From Oreohelix idahoensis (Eukaryota > Mollusca > Gastropoda > Stylommatophora > Oreohelicidae), in contig JAMPIV010012164.1 of NCBI GenBank assembly GCA_024509875.1, positions 434,001 to 498,000 of the forward strand: 64,000 nt of DNA, read 5' to 3'. The notes under the pieces are model-generated. The model was not told the DNA's origin and ran no database searches. It saw nothing but the letters and a program-made list of their open reading frames with translations. Both the position numbers and the translations under genes were made by a program. Positions 1-11,502 of the stretch are shown one piece after another; position 1 is the first letter of the stretch; each line of letters begins with the position of its first letter.

Positions 1-1310
1 CAGCTCTATTAAGGGCACCTTTATACCAGGGAAAGGCGAAGAGAATTTGAATGCTTATGCAGACGACACCACCTTTTTCCTCACCAAACGACAAGTCTAT
101 TGCAAACATCCTAAACACCTTCGAGGATTTCAGCAAAGCTAAATTAAACGTACATAAATCAACAATAATGGGCTAAGGCAAATGGAAAAACAAAGCAGAC
201 TTTCCGTGTTGACTTGCACCAACAAACAACATCAAAATTTATGGCATCACATTTCATTCACGCCCAAACCGCACACACAGACACATGGCAGAAACTAACG
301 TCACAAGTAAGTAACAGACATGCTACAAAGATACAAATTCAAAACCACAACAATTTTTGGACGAAGCACGATTGTAAACACTTTTCTCATTCCTAAATTA
401 CCATAGTTTCAACTTGTCACATTTTCACTATCACTTTCATCTAAATCTATCTTTTTTAGTCTTTCTCATACTAGGGTCTTGTCTATACACTCAGACACAC
501 TCTAAACTAAAATCCACTTCGTGATAGGGTTTTAACAACCCCCCCCCCCCGATTCATTTTTAGTTGCACAATCTACAGCATAAAACATAAGACACTTATA
601 CAAGAAAAGAAACAGGGAGGGATTGCCCTCCAGGACATAAAGACTAAGATCCAGGCACTTAGAATTAAACATACAGGGAACATTATCACACATCCAGAAC
701 AACACCCATTAGCACACTATTCCAAGGGGCTCAGGCTCGCCAGACTGAGACCACTGAACAACTCGATGCTACAACATTTCGGCCCATTGCCATCATTTTA
801 TAAGTCTTGCATACAAGCCATTCATGGACATGAAAACTCACTTCATCAGAAGACAAATGTAATCTACAAACACTTAGTCAAACTACAAGCACGCCCACTA
901 CATCTCAGAATTAAAAGAGGACAGAAATACTTAAAAACTAATTACACCGACACTTTCACCAATTTACACAACCCTCACATCACTGCCAAGGCAAGAGAGG
1001 TGACCTTTAGACTCATATACAACATGACACCCACAACAGAACGAAAAGCCCACAGTTTCAAGCAAATATAAATATGTCAGCTGTGCAGAACACGCAAACA
1101 AGAAACTGAAGATCATATTTACTACATGTGCAGTACAGTCACACCTATGAGGAAAGCATTGCAAGATCTGATTACCTTACTCACGAAACAACCCGTAGAC
1201 ACTTACAGAGCAATTATGCTAAACACGATCCAGAAAACAGCACCAGACACAACTTCTCTTTTAATTGTCTCACTACACATACTTAATTTGGACTTTTCGT
1301 AACTTAGCAA
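1..1310 (+). pseudogene. Decayed Tx1/L1-like non-LTR retrotransposon (RT to 3' end)
   Basis: At the window edge one frame reads NAYADDTTFFLTKRQ, which contains the reverse-transcriptase catalytic YADD box. Frame changes then pick up SIANILNTFEDFSKAKLNVHKS (split by indels), the thumb-like IVNTFLIPKLP near 380-410, and from about 600 GGIALQDIKTKIQALRIKH and LPSFYKSCIQAIHG. Near 1075-1140 a C-x2-C...H-x4-C cluster (CQLCRTRKQ...HIYYMC) matches the C-terminal zinc motif of L1/Tx1-like LINEs. The element has several frameshifts and stops, so it is dead, and its 5' part lies outside the window. Clade assignment is inference from the C-terminal arrangement. Confidence 0.6.
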
Positions 1311-1329
1311 TGTTCAAGAATCGCCTGTT

Positions 1330-1830
1330 TAATTCACACATGCTTTTAATGTCTTTTTGCAAAGGCTTTGTTAGGACTCATATAACTCCAACCTGAATAA
1401 TAACCTAACAGGCCTTGTTAGGACTCATATGACTCCAAACTGAATAATCACCTAACAGTCCTTGTTAGGACTCATATAACTCCAACCCGAATATAACCTG
1501 TGACTATATCATGTATAATGATTGTATTTTATAGTATCATGTATAATGATTGTGTATGACTGTTGAAGAAGGAAACTACCAGAAAATAGCCTACACCTGT
1601 GTATATTTAATATAACTAGATTTTTATTTTACTATGAATGTATCAGGTAAACTGATTATATCTTAGGGAATTAGGTATAATGATTGTATTTCCTGGTATG
1701 ATTGCTGAAGAAGAAAACCAACCTGAATATAATCTATCGTCCTTTTTAGGCCTCGTATAACTCCAACCCGAATATAACCTAACAGTCCTTGTTAGGACTC
1801 ATATAACTACAACTGTATTGTTAGGATATA
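1330..1830 (+). repeat. Degenerate ~50 bp tandem repeat, two clusters
   Basis: The core CTTGTTAGGACTCATATAAC followed by an ACTCCAACC-TGAATA segment recurs at about 1367, 1415, 1460, 1740 and 1785. A diverged stretch with ATCATGTATAATGATTGT repeats separates the two clusters. It directly follows the LINE end, so it may be part of its 3' UTR or an independent satellite. Confidence 0.6.
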
Positions 1831-2389
1831 TTTTACCAGCCAGTATAGCACTTATCAGAGATGGCCTGGTATATTATAGGTGGAAGGAAACGGTTGTATC
1901 ACACCTAGGTGTACAAATTATTGGATGTATTCATGTATTGAATTATTAGAAAGAACGTTTTGCAAGTAGACACCTGCCTTGTCTCGCTATTGCTAACTCA
2001 TACTGAGCCATTTTGTCATTCATCCTACATGCAGACACCTGAGACACGCTCATCTCATATACACTAGAAATAGGTGGGCTTGATGACAGAAATTAGCCCC
2101 TATTTTTCCTTGTTACAGGTTTATTCGTGTCATCCAACTTGAGGTCGTATGTTCGGGTCAATCCAGCTGCCTGGAACTTCGCAGGAGCTTAGTGGTTGTA
2201 TCGAGCTACATCCTTAGTCCCCCTCAGTCTTGGGTGGGCTAAAGGAACGATCATCAGTGGGTGTTGTGTGCATGAAATTAAGAAGGACAGAACTGTTTTA
2301 AGAGATGAGTACAAATTAGTACCATTTCCGTCGGCAAGTGTGAGCAATTAACTGTCTATGAAACAAAAGTGATTTAGCGTAGCGAGAGA
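1831..2389. other. No gene seen
   Basis: AT-rich sequence with no long frame and no recognisable element. Confidence 0.5.
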
Positions 2390-2449
2390 CAAGATTAACA
2401 GCACAGCTGATAAATTTTCTGTAATTGATTAACAGCACAGCTGATATAT
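2390..2449 (+). repeat. Short direct duplication
   Basis: GATTAACAGCACAGCTGATA occurs twice about 35 bp apart, ending at the element B insertion point. Confidence 0.7.
2445..2449. repeat. Target-site duplication of element B, left copy (TATAT)
   Basis: TATAT precedes the first LTR base at 2450 and matches 20390-20394 after the 3' LTR. The right copy merges with a (TA)n tract, so this duplication alone would be weak evidence. Confidence 0.75.
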
Positions 2450-2500
2450 TGTAGTGAAATTGACAGAGATACAACGGTAAAATACCTCCAAAGATAACAT
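2450..2500 (+). repeat. First 51 bp of element B 5' LTR
   Basis: These 51 bases are identical to the first 51 bases of the B 3' LTR (18121-18171). The remainder resumes at 11508 (GTAAGGATAAAAACATAATG), exactly as at 18172. Confidence 0.93.
2496..2500. repeat. Target-site duplication of element A, left copy (AACAT)
   Basis: AACAT at 2496-2500 is repeated at 11503-11507, directly flanking the TG...CA ends of A. The intact B 3' LTR has a single AACAT at the matching position. Confidence 0.93.
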
Positions 2501-4725
2501 TGTAGTGAAATTGACAGAGATACAACGGTAAAATTCCTCCAAGGATAACATTTAAGGATAAAAACATAATGCGTAGGCTGCTGATGTACATGATCGCCTA
2601 GACCGCGGGTCATCACCCTCCATAAAATTGACTTGCTAGACCGGAGGGGAACGGAGTATCAAAAGGGAAAAAATATGACTGGAAAGGCTAAAGAGACGCA
2701 ATTGGGGGGGGGGGGGGGAAAGGGATGAAAGTAAAAAAATTCAAGTCCCCCAAATTGACACGAGGTACGGAATTGGACGTTTTGCGATACCAAGCGCTTG
2801 ATTTGAATTTGAGCGGAAGAACGCAGATGTCTGAAAAAAATTACAAAAAAATTAAAAAGTAAATTTTTCTTAATATTAATGTTAGGAATATAAAAATTAG
2901 CTGGCCAGATGGCCTATTCTGAGCAGTGAACGAATATGGTCTTAATTTTACAAACGGATAGATAATATTGAAGATAATGACAAAAAGACAGTGTAGTTCA
3001 CATCATCGCTAGACTATATTGAATCTAAAAGTGTCACAATTTGCACACAAAAACACGACCTTGGGAACAGGTGTTCAAAGTTACTTATTATGGAGGAGAG
3101 GGTTTTTGAGCGGTAGCTGTGTCTAAATATAACTTTTTACGACAAAATTTTAAGGGGAGAGAAAGGTTGCTTCAAAAATCAAGCACATTTTTTTTAGAAA
3201 CACAAGTAGAGACGGACAGACTAACAGATAACCATCCATACTTGACTGAAGCATGACTGAAATGACTTTAGTGTAGAAATTTGAAATTTAAAGTACAACT
3301 AGGCAGTGATTGGCCACAGACAATCATATCATTAGCGCTCAGACGCGAAAGTGGGGTCATTCTTCAATAATTGTTCAGTGTTAGACACAGATTTTAAAGT
3401 GTGGAGTTTTCCCATATGAAAGACAGTGAATAAATTTAGGGACGCCATACTATAGCCAGCAGCTCAGCTGAGTTTTGCTAGCAATTCTGTGTTATGTATT
3501 CATAATCTGGTAAGATTGAAATTATTTCTTTATATATTTTGAATATTGTTTCATGTTCGAGTGATTTGATACTGCCATATCATAATCTAGCCTTACAAAC
3601 AAGTAGGGATTTTGCTCTAGACCCCCCCGCCCAAGTCAGGGTCTAGGGACTAACAATGTACCTAAACACCAGCAAGGATTATGCAAGACCGATCAAGAGT
3701 TGAGAATAAGGAAACATATTACCTATCCTCTTTTAGGGCCGACAACTAATAATTATTTTTCAGAATCTATAGTCTGGGAGGATCTATCGGATGTAAACCC
3801 ACCATGGTAACTGTGCTGTTTGGTCAGAGAGATCTGACCTGTCTGTATGATGTGGTTGTTGTGTCAGTGTGGTGTCCAGACGTGGGTATAGAATAGATTT
3901 TGACACATAGCCCATACTTTGATTGCAGAGCTGTGAGTTTTCTATCGACAACAAAGCAGAGTCTATTCGGTGGGTGACTTTACTCGAGTGTATCTGTGCA
4001 GTTCTTGTGACAGAGACCACCATTATTGCCCGCCAGCACGGAGAGGTGGGACCGCAAGTTTTCAGCACCAGAGCTACAAAAAGATGAGTGAGCCTCTGGT
4101 CTGCTGGACATTCACCAACTATTGGTAGTGACTAATATCCCCATAAAAATTCCCACCATTTTCTGGACAATGTGTAGTCAATATAGACAGGTGTGATGAG
4201 GCCACCCCAACAGCACAAACAGTAACTATCCTCCCAAAGAGATGACTACTCGAACTTTTTTTTTAATAAAACTAACTAGTCTAGTACTTAAATATGTACA
4301 CTCCTGCATTTATTATGTAACATTCCATGCATTTTTTTTCATAAATTTTCAATCCTTCTTTTAAAACAAGTTCTGGTCAAAATAAAACTTGATCCAGAAC
4401 AAATAAATGTAATATAATTATATCAAAAACTTTATACACGTGAGTTAGTTCAGTGTATTTTAACACTTGTTAATCTTATTAGTCTTCTTAAATGTCTGTG
4501 GGTGTATTTATAACTAACACACCACATTACACATCATTACCCTAGACACTTTACGTAGCCACATTCATTAAGAAAAAAAAAAATTAAGTGTGAGGTCGTA
4601 GTGGTAGCAAGAAAGGCCTTCTGATAATTCTCAACTACATTTTATCTCAGGAGCCTTCACAGCTGACCTCATACAAGTTACAGGTAGTAATAACACCATC
4701 ATACAATACCATCAATACCACTACA
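2501..4725 (+). repeat. Element A 5' LTR
   Basis: A long terminal repeat of 2225 bp, unusually large for Ty3/Gypsy. It matches 9293-11502 closely; differences include the run of 15 G near 2704 (7 G in the other copy) and a small indel block near 3690. It contains an open minus-strand frame (3784-4068) that is preserved in the other LTR but has no recognisable domain. AATAAA-like signals occur near 4264. Confidence 0.93.
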
Positions 4726-4730
4726 TATAT

Positions 4731-4748
4731 TGGGGGCTCGTCCGGGAT
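4731..4748 (+). promoter_or_regulatory. Primer-binding site, tRNA-Pro type
   Basis: TGGGGGCTCGTCCGGGAT lies five bases after the LTR end. It equals the classical 18 nt site complementary to the 3' end of tRNA-Pro, as used by some vertebrate retroviruses and retrotransposons. It would prime minus-strand DNA synthesis. Confidence 0.9.
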
Positions 4749-4967
4749 AATTAGCCCAACAGTAAAATTAGGATCTCCTGGTGGGAGAAATAAAAGTAGG
4801 GAAATAAATTGTAAAATTTCCTTTAAAATTAAAAGTGTCTTTGCAGATAAAAGTTGGTGAATCTTCACAGCCAGTAATAATTAATTAGTTAACTGGTTAG
4901 TTAGAATTAGTTAGATTATAGTCATAAGAAGTACTTAGCTTGTATATTATTATATTGTCTGAAAAGT

Positions 4968-7205
4968 ATGGCAGAGCTAGCAAAGTTTAGATCAGCTGCT
5001 GTGCTCACTGCGAAGGAGATGGGGATGGATGGTCAAATTTTAATTCAATACGTAACGACTGAATGTGATAAATATATTGAAAGGGAAGATAGAAAGGTAG
5101 CTGAAGAGAAGAGGTTACAAATTGAGGCTGATAGAGAAATTAAGAGGCTGCAGATTGAGGCAGAAGAAAAACGACAGCAAAGGGAGGCAGAAGAAAAACG
5201 ACAGCAAAGGGAGGCAGAAGAAAAAAGGTTGACTGCCGAAAGGGAGGCAGAAGATAGAAGGTTGCAGAGGGAGCACGAATTACGACTAAGGGAGCTGGAA
5301 TTACAAGGCCCGGCCCCGGAAAATGGTGCCAGCCCTTTTGCCTCAGATGCTACGCCCAGTATGGGAGCCTCAAACTCAGCTATGGGGTTTCATTTAGACC
5401 ATTTTGTTGAAAAAGACGATGACATAGAGGGGTACCTAGGACGTTTTGAGTTATTAGCTACTACATATGGGTTAGAGAGAGAGAGGTGGAGCTTAAAGCT
5501 ATCACAGGGATTGAGGGGTACTTCTTACGAAGTATTTGCCAAAATGAACAGGGAAGACCAAGACAATTATGACATGTTAAAGCAGGCTTTGTTATTAAGG
5601 TACGAAAAGAATGGTGAATTTTATCGTAAGAAATTCAGAAATGCCAAACTGTTGTCTGGGGAGACATACCACCAATTTTCTGCCAGAATAGAAACCTATT
5701 TGGAGAAATGGACGGCTCTGGGGAAGACCCAAGATCTTAAAGAAATGATCATGATTGAGCAATTGAGAGAGTCCATGGCTCCAGACATGAGAAAATTTCT
5801 CATGGAACAGGGTGCAGAGAAGTTGGGGGAAATTTTAAATGTTGCTGAGAGGTATCAGGCAGCTCAGGCAGAGGTAAGTGGTGCTAAGAAGAAGCACATA
5901 GACAATTTTAAAGCTCCACAGCAATTTAATAAATTTGATAATAGAGAGCAGGGAAATAAGGGTAGGACAAACTTTGAGCGGCAAAGAAATGACTATCGCG
6001 ACAGAAACTCACAGTTCAATGACCAAAAGTTCAATGAAAGAAAACCGTTGAACCAAGGAAAAAGATGGTGTAAATGGTGCAAGAAGGATAACCATAACAC
6101 CGAATGTTGTAGAAGGAAACCTTCAAACATTGCTGCAATGAAGTCGGGGACGCAAAGAGTAAAGGTTAATCCTAAGGGACAACAGGAACCTTATCACCCC
6201 CCAGTTTGTGAGGATGTTATTTGTAATGGGGTCACCATAAGGTGCCTTTATGATACAGGTTTGGATTATGATTCAGTTGTGAAGTCTAGCCTAGTGGACC
6301 CAAGTCAGTATACCACAGAAACAGTGGAAATACAAGGGGCGACTAAGGACATACCACTCATGACACTTCCCATCGCAAGGATAACGGTGAAAACTCGCTA
6401 TGTGGAAGGAGAAATCAGAGCAGCAGTGATAGATGAACCAATCTACCCTCTGATATTGGGGTGTAGATACGTCTTCTTGGGGAATCCCGAGAAACCTGTG
6501 ATCATGGCGACAGTGCAGACCAGGTCACAGAAGAAGGAGGAAGAAGGTGAACCTATAAACGCTCATCCAGAGGAGATGAGGAAGGCGCAGGCTGAGGATA
6601 GGACACTCAAGCCCTGTTTTAAAAAATTGCCCAAATGCCACACACCTCCGAGCAAGGGGGAATATTTCATGAAGAATAGATTATTATACAGGAAGACAGG
6701 AACTAGATCCACTGGTCACGGACAGTTAGTTCTTCCCAAGAGATATAGGGCAAATTTGATAAGGAGCTTACATGTTGGAAAAGATGGTGACCATGAGAAA
6801 GTCGGTACCATCTGCCAAAAGATTGCTCGAAGATACTATTGGCCCGACGTAAATGTCGATGTTGAAAACTTTGTAGAAGCATGTGGCGTATTTCATGAGG
6901 GAACACCCACAAAGGGAAAATATGTGCAGGACCTAGAAACGCCACGGGGCAACTTTAGGCCTGAAAGGAAAACTAATTATACTCGGGTAGACAAAGTGGA
7001 ATGGGAGCCCCCTTTTCACACCCAGTCTTCACTTGAATGGATTAACATGGCCACTATGCGAAGAGTACAAAGAAGAAATTTTACCCAGGATAGGATGACA
7101 ATCCCTCGGTCAGACTTATATAAACTGGAAGAACAGACAAGAGAGCGAAGATCTCTCAGAAACAATCTCAAGTGGGGAGACAAACCCCAGAGAAAAAATT
7201 GGTAG
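4968..7205 (+). CDS. Element A gag-protease polyprotein with integrase zinc-finger-like tail
   Basis: The frame encodes 745 residues and starts at ATG in the context AAGTATGGCAG. Residues ~35-115 form a charged E/K/R-rich coiled coil with EEKRQQREA repeats. Residues ~140-300 resemble a retrotransposon gag/SCAN-like capsid (LSQGLRGTSYEVFAKM...). A CCHC knuckle starts at residue 368 (CKWCKKDNHNTECC, C-x2-C-x4-H-x4-C). A retropepsin-type active site is at 429-431 (CLYDTGLDYD). From about residue 570 the sequence leaves the sister element B and reads an H...H...C integrase zinc-finger-like stretch (IARRYYWPDVNVDVENFVEAC) that lacks the final CxxC spacing, then a charged tail to a stop. No D,D-35-E core follows. 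It would make virus-like-particle and protease functions. Confidence 0.85.
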   Translation: MAELAKFRSAAVLTAKEMGMDGQILIQYVTTECDKYIEREDRKVAEEKRLQIEADREIKRLQIEAEEKRQQREAEEKRQQREAEEKRLTAEREAEDRRLQREHELRLRELELQGPAPENGASPFASDATPSMGASNSAMGFHLDHFVEKDDDIEGYLGRFELLATTYGLERERWSLKLSQGLRGTSYEVFAKMNREDQDNYDMLKQALLLRYEKNGEFYRKKFRNAKLLSGETYHQFSARIETYLEKWTALGKTQDLKEMIMIEQLRESMAPDMRKFLMEQGAEKLGEILNVAERYQAAQAEVSGAKKKHIDNFKAPQQFNKFDNREQGNKGRTNFERQRNDYRDRNSQFNDQKFNERKPLNQGKRWCKWCKKDNHNTECCRRKPSNIAAMKSGTQRVKVNPKGQQEPYHPPVCEDVICNGVTIRCLYDTGLDYDSVVKSSLVDPSQYTTETVEIQGATKDIPLMTLPIARITVKTRYVEGEIRAAVIDEPIYPLILGCRYVFLGNPEKPVIMATVQTRSQKKEEEGEPINAHPEEMRKAQAEDRTLKPCFKKLPKCHTPPSKGEYFMKNRLLYRKTGTRSTGHGQLVLPKRYRANLIRSLHVGKDGDHEKVGTICQKIARRYYWPDVNVDVENFVEACGVFHEGTPTKGKYVQDLETPRGNFRPERKTNYTRVDKVEWEPPFHTQSSLEWINMATMRRVQRRNFTQDRMTIPRSDLYKLEEQTRERRSLRNNLKWGDKPQRKNW

Positions 7206-7325
7206 TGGTCGATTTGTGAGTGATGATTCTAGGAAGAAAAGTCCTCACTATAGGGCTTCTAATGGACGGGACCTGACGGGTTCGAGGAAAAATACGTATG
7301 ATAAATTAAAGATCCAGATGTAACC
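6675..7325 (+). other. Element A segment not homologous to sister element B
   Basis: A and B align closely up to ATTTCATGAAGAA and again from CTATTAAGGACCTGG (7326 in A, 16381 in B). Between these points A carries about 650 bp and B about 770 bp, with only weak resemblance at the start. B encodes the integrase zinc finger and core here; A encodes a different zinc-finger-like motif and no core. A template switch or recombination with another integrase-bearing element is the likely cause. Confidence 0.75.
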
Positions 7326-7327
7326 CT

Positions 7328-9206
7328 ATTAAGGACCTGGACAGATGAGAAGGCGGAAGAGACTGTTACCTCATCTTATCAATATGTGAACGAACTGACC
7401 ACTCGTTTGAAAGCTGGATGGAAACTGGCAAATGATAATTTGAAACAAGCCAGGAAGAAACATGCAGCATATTTTAATAGGAAGGCAAAGGACAGGGAAC
7501 TGGCAGTCGGAGAGAAGGTGCTGCTTTTACTACCCGGAAGCCAGAATAAATTACAAATTGGTTGGCAAGGTCCATATACGGTTCTAGAGAAGGTGTCTAG
7601 AACAAACTATAAAATTGACAAAAAGGGGAAGGAAAAAGTTTATCATGTAAACCTGTTAAAGAAGTATCTGGACAGACCACTCCAGGAAAGCACCCCCTTA
7701 TTGACCTTAGCTATTGCAACCCAGATGCAAAAGGAACCACTCACCTCACATGAATACCCATTACATCCTTGTGAAACAGCAGCACAGGTAAAAGTCAGTA
7801 AGCACCTGACTAAAAACCAGAGGGAGAGAGTTCAAAAGGTTCTGGAGGAACATACAGATGTATTAACAGATAAACCAGGCCATACAAATTTGCTACAGTA
7901 TGACATGAAACTGGTAGACTCAAACCCAATCTGTATGAGAGCCTATTCTATTCCGTTCGCGAAGGAGAAGGCATTAAAGGAAGAAATAGATTATTTATTG
8001 AAGGAGGGGATTATTTCGCACAGTGAATCATCTTTTAGTTCTAGTGTCGTTTTGTTGAGGAAACCGTCTGGGGAACACAGACTGTGCATAGATTACAGGA
8101 AACTGAATGCTGTCACAGAAGGACAAGTGGATCCATTACCAGACACAAAACAGCTATTTGCCAGACTGAACAAGGCAAAATACTTTTCAAAAGGGGATCT
8201 TAGTAAAGGCTATTACCAGATCCCAGTGAAGCCTGAAGTGAGACCTTATTTGGCTTTTAGCACTTCGGATGGACATTATGAATTCAATATGCTACCATTC
8301 GGACTGAAAAATGCTCCGAGTGTGTTTTCAAGGATGATGCGAAAATTGTTGGACCCCCTGAATAACCCATGTATCACAAATTTCATGGATGATATTCTCG
8401 TCGCCACCGAGACATTTGAAGAACACATTGAAGCTCTGGAGATGTTGTTTGATAGACTTCGGGAGGCGAACTTAACTGCTAGGCCAACAAAATGTTGTAT
8501 TGGATGCAAAGAGTTGGAATTCTTGGGACACACTGTATATCAGGGTAATATGACCCCTGATCCTAAGAACTTGGAAAAACTGCAGAGAGCACCTAGGCCG
8601 CAAACAAAAAAAGACGTGCGATCATTTGTGTCGTTATGCGGATTTTATCAGAAATACATCAAGAATTTTAACGCTATTTGTGCTCCTCTGACTGATCTGA
8701 CTCGCAAGGGACTTCCAGATAAAATTATTTGGACTGCACAATGTGAACTAGCGTTCCAAGAGTTAAAGGAAAAACTCACTAGCAAGCCTATTCTCAAACT
8801 GCCTGATTTGACACAGGACTTTGTCTTAAGAACCGATGCAAGTAATGTAGGACTCGGAGGGGCTTTGTTGCAAAGATCATCTTCACCTGATGGGGAACTG
8901 AAACCAGTCGCTTATGCAAGCCGTAAATTGAATAAGGCGGAACAAGGATACTCCACAAGCGAAAAAGAATGTTTAGCATTAATCTGGGCAATAAAGAAGT
9001 TTCAAATCTATCTGTATGGTAGGACATTTGTGGTGGAGACGGATCATCAGCCTCTCGTGTTCTTGTCTCAGGCTAAGCATGAAAACGCAAGATTGCTGAG
9101 GTGGTCTTTATTGCTTCAACCTTATCAGTTTAGTATCCAATATATCCCAGGCAAATTGAATGTCGGTGCAGATTTCCTCAGTCGGCACCCCTGTGATCAA
9201 AATTAG
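7328..9206 (+). CDS. Element A pol 3' part: GPY/F-like module, RT, RNase H
   Basis: The frame is open from about 7328 with no credible own start, so it is the continuation of a broken polyprotein. It begins with the integrase C-terminal segment (GWQGPYTVLEKVSRTNYKI), then a linker. Reverse transcriptase follows: YFSKGDLSKGYYQI (motif A Asp kept, but Gly where B has Val), LPFGLKNAPSVFSRMM, and FMDD at 8382-8393. RNase H is complete (LRTDASNVGLGG, YSTSEKECLALIWAI, VVETDHQPL) and the frame ends LSRHPCDQN. Pol stopping right after RNase H, with integrase upstream, is the Gmr1 gene order. Confidence 0.88.
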
Positions 9207-9280
9207 AGTAATGGCAGACGGAGGAGTAATTTTACCTATGTGTATCGCTGGTTTTGGAACTTGCCATAGGCATGTTTTCA

Positions 9281-9290
9281 GGTGGGGAGA
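9281..9290 (+). promoter_or_regulatory. Element A polypurine tract
   Basis: GGTGGGGAGA lies two bases upstream of the 3' LTR and fits the plus-strand primer of LTR elements. Confidence 0.75.
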
Positions 9291-9292
9291 TG

Positions 9293-11502
9293 TGTAGTGA
9301 AATTGACAGAGATACAACGGTAAAATTCCTCCAAGGATAACATTTAAGGATAAAAACATAATGCGTAGGCTGCTGATGTACATGATCGCCTAGACCGCGG
9401 GTCATCACCCTCCATAAAATTGACTTGCTAGACCGGAGGGGAACGGAGTATCAAAAGGAAAAAAAAAATATGACTGGAAAGGCTAAAGAGACGCAATTGG
9501 GGGGGAAATGGATGAAAGTAAAAAAATTCAAGTCCCCCAAATTGACACGAGGTACGGAATTGGACGTTTTGCGATACCAAGCGCTTGATTTGAATTTGAG
9601 CGGAAGAACGCAGATGTCTGAAAAAATTACAAAAAAATTAAAAAGTAAATTTTTCTTAATATTAATGTTAGGAATATAAAAATTAGCTGGCCAGATGGCC
9701 TATTCTGAGCAGTGAACGAATATGGTCTTAATTTTACAAACGGATAGATAATATTGAAGATAATGACAAAAGACAGTGTAGTTCACATCATCGCTAGACT
9801 ATATTGAATCTAAAAGTGTCACAATTTGCACACAAAAACACGACCTTGGGAACAGGTGTTCAAAGTTACTTATTATGGAGGAGAGGGTTTTTGAGCGGTA
9901 GCTGTGTCTAAATATAACTTTTTACGACAAAATTTTAAGGGGAGAGAAAGGTTGCTTCAAAAATCAAGCACATTTTTTTTAGAAACACAAGTAGAGACGG
10001 ACAGACTAACAGATAACCATCCATACTTGACTGAAGCATGACTGAAATGACTTTAGTGTAGAAATTTGAAATTTAAAGTACAACTAGGCAGTGATTGGCC
10101 ACAGACAATCATATCATTAGCGCTCAGACGCGAAAGTGGGGTCATTCTTCAATAATTGTTCAGTGTTAGACACAGATTTTAAAGTGTGGAGTTTTCCCAT
10201 ATGAAAGACAGTGAATAAATTTAGGGACGCCATACTATAGCCAGCAGCTCAGCTGAGTTTTGCTAGCAATTCTGTGTTATGTATTCATAATCTGGTAAGA
10301 TTGAAATTATTTCTTTATATATTTTGAATATTGTTTCATGTTCGAGTGATTTGATACTGCCATATCAAAATCTAGCCTTACAAACAAGTAGGGATTTTGC
10401 TCTAGACCCCCCGCCCAAGTCAGGGTCTAGGGACCAACAATGTACCTAAACACCAGCAAGGATTATGCAAGATATATCAAGCGTTGAAACAGATTACCTA
10501 TCCTCTTTTAGGGCCGACAACTAATAATTATTTTTCAGAATCTATAGTCTGGGAGGATCTATCGGATGTAAACCCACCATGGTAACTGTGCTGTTTGGTC
10601 AGAGAGATCTGACCTGTCTGTATGATGTGGTTGTTGTGTCAGTGTGGTGTCCAGACGTGGGTATAGAATAGATTTTGACACATAGCCCATACTTTGATTG
10701 CAGAGCTGTGAGTTTTCTATCGACAACAAAGCAGAGTCTATTCGGTGGGTGACTTTACTCGAGTGTATCTGTGCAGTTCTTGTGACAGAGACCACCATTA
10801 TTGCCCGCCAGCACGGAGAGGTGGGACCGCAAGTTTTCAGCACCAGAGCTACAAAAAGATGAGTGAGCCTCTGGTCTGCTGGACATTCACCAACTATTGG
10901 TAGTGACTAATATCCCCATAAAAATTCCCACCATTTTCTGGACAATGTGTAGTCAATATAGACAGGTGTGATGAGGCCACCCCAACAGCACAAACAGTAA
11001 CTATCCTACCAAAGAGATGACTACTCGAACTTTTTTTTTAATAAAACTAACTAGTCTAGTACTTAAATATGTACACTCCTGCATTTATTATGTAACATTC
11101 CATGCATTTTTTTTTTCATAAATTTTCAATCCTTCTTTTAAAACAAGTTCTGGTCAAAATAAAACTTGATCCAGAACAAATAAATGTAATATAATTATAT
11201 CAAAAACTTTATACACGTGAGTTAGTTCAGTGTATTTTAACACTTGTTAATCTTATTAGTCTTCTTAAATGTCTGTGGGTGTATTTATAACTAACACACC
11301 ACATTACACATCATTACCCTAGACACTTTACGTAGCCACATTCATTAAGAAAAAAAAAAATTAAGTGTGAGGTCGTAGTGGTAGCAAGAAAGGCCTTCTG
11401 ATAATTCTCAACTACATTTTATCTCAGGAGCCTTCACAGCTGACCTCATACAAGTTACAGGTAGTAATAACACCATCATACAATACCATCAATACCACTA
11501 CA
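9293..11502 (+). repeat. Element A 3' LTR
   Basis: A 2210 bp repeat, TGTAGTG to CACTACA, near-identical to 2501-4725. The right flank AACAT (11503-11507) is the second target-duplication copy. Confidence 0.93.

Larger units (their letters stand above)
2501..11502 (+). mobile_element. Ty3/Gypsy Gmr1-like element A, nested in element B
   Basis: A 9.0 kb element with LTRs 2501-4725 and 9293-11502, both bounded by TGTAGTG and CACTACA, an 18 nt primer site at 4731, and a purine-rich tract at 9281-9290. Its LTRs differ by few substitutions and indels, so it is young. It belongs to the same family as B, but the LTR bodies differ at many positions, so it is a sister subfamily. It encodes gag-protease and GPY/F-RT-RNase H. 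The integrase catalytic core is absent. Confidence 0.93.

Noticed and set aside
3784..4068. 94-codon minus-strand frame conserved in both element A LTRs as a possible LTR-encoded gene
   Set aside because: Conservation follows from LTR identity. The matching element B LTRs carry only a shorter 60-codon version with changed frame, and no domain is recognisable.
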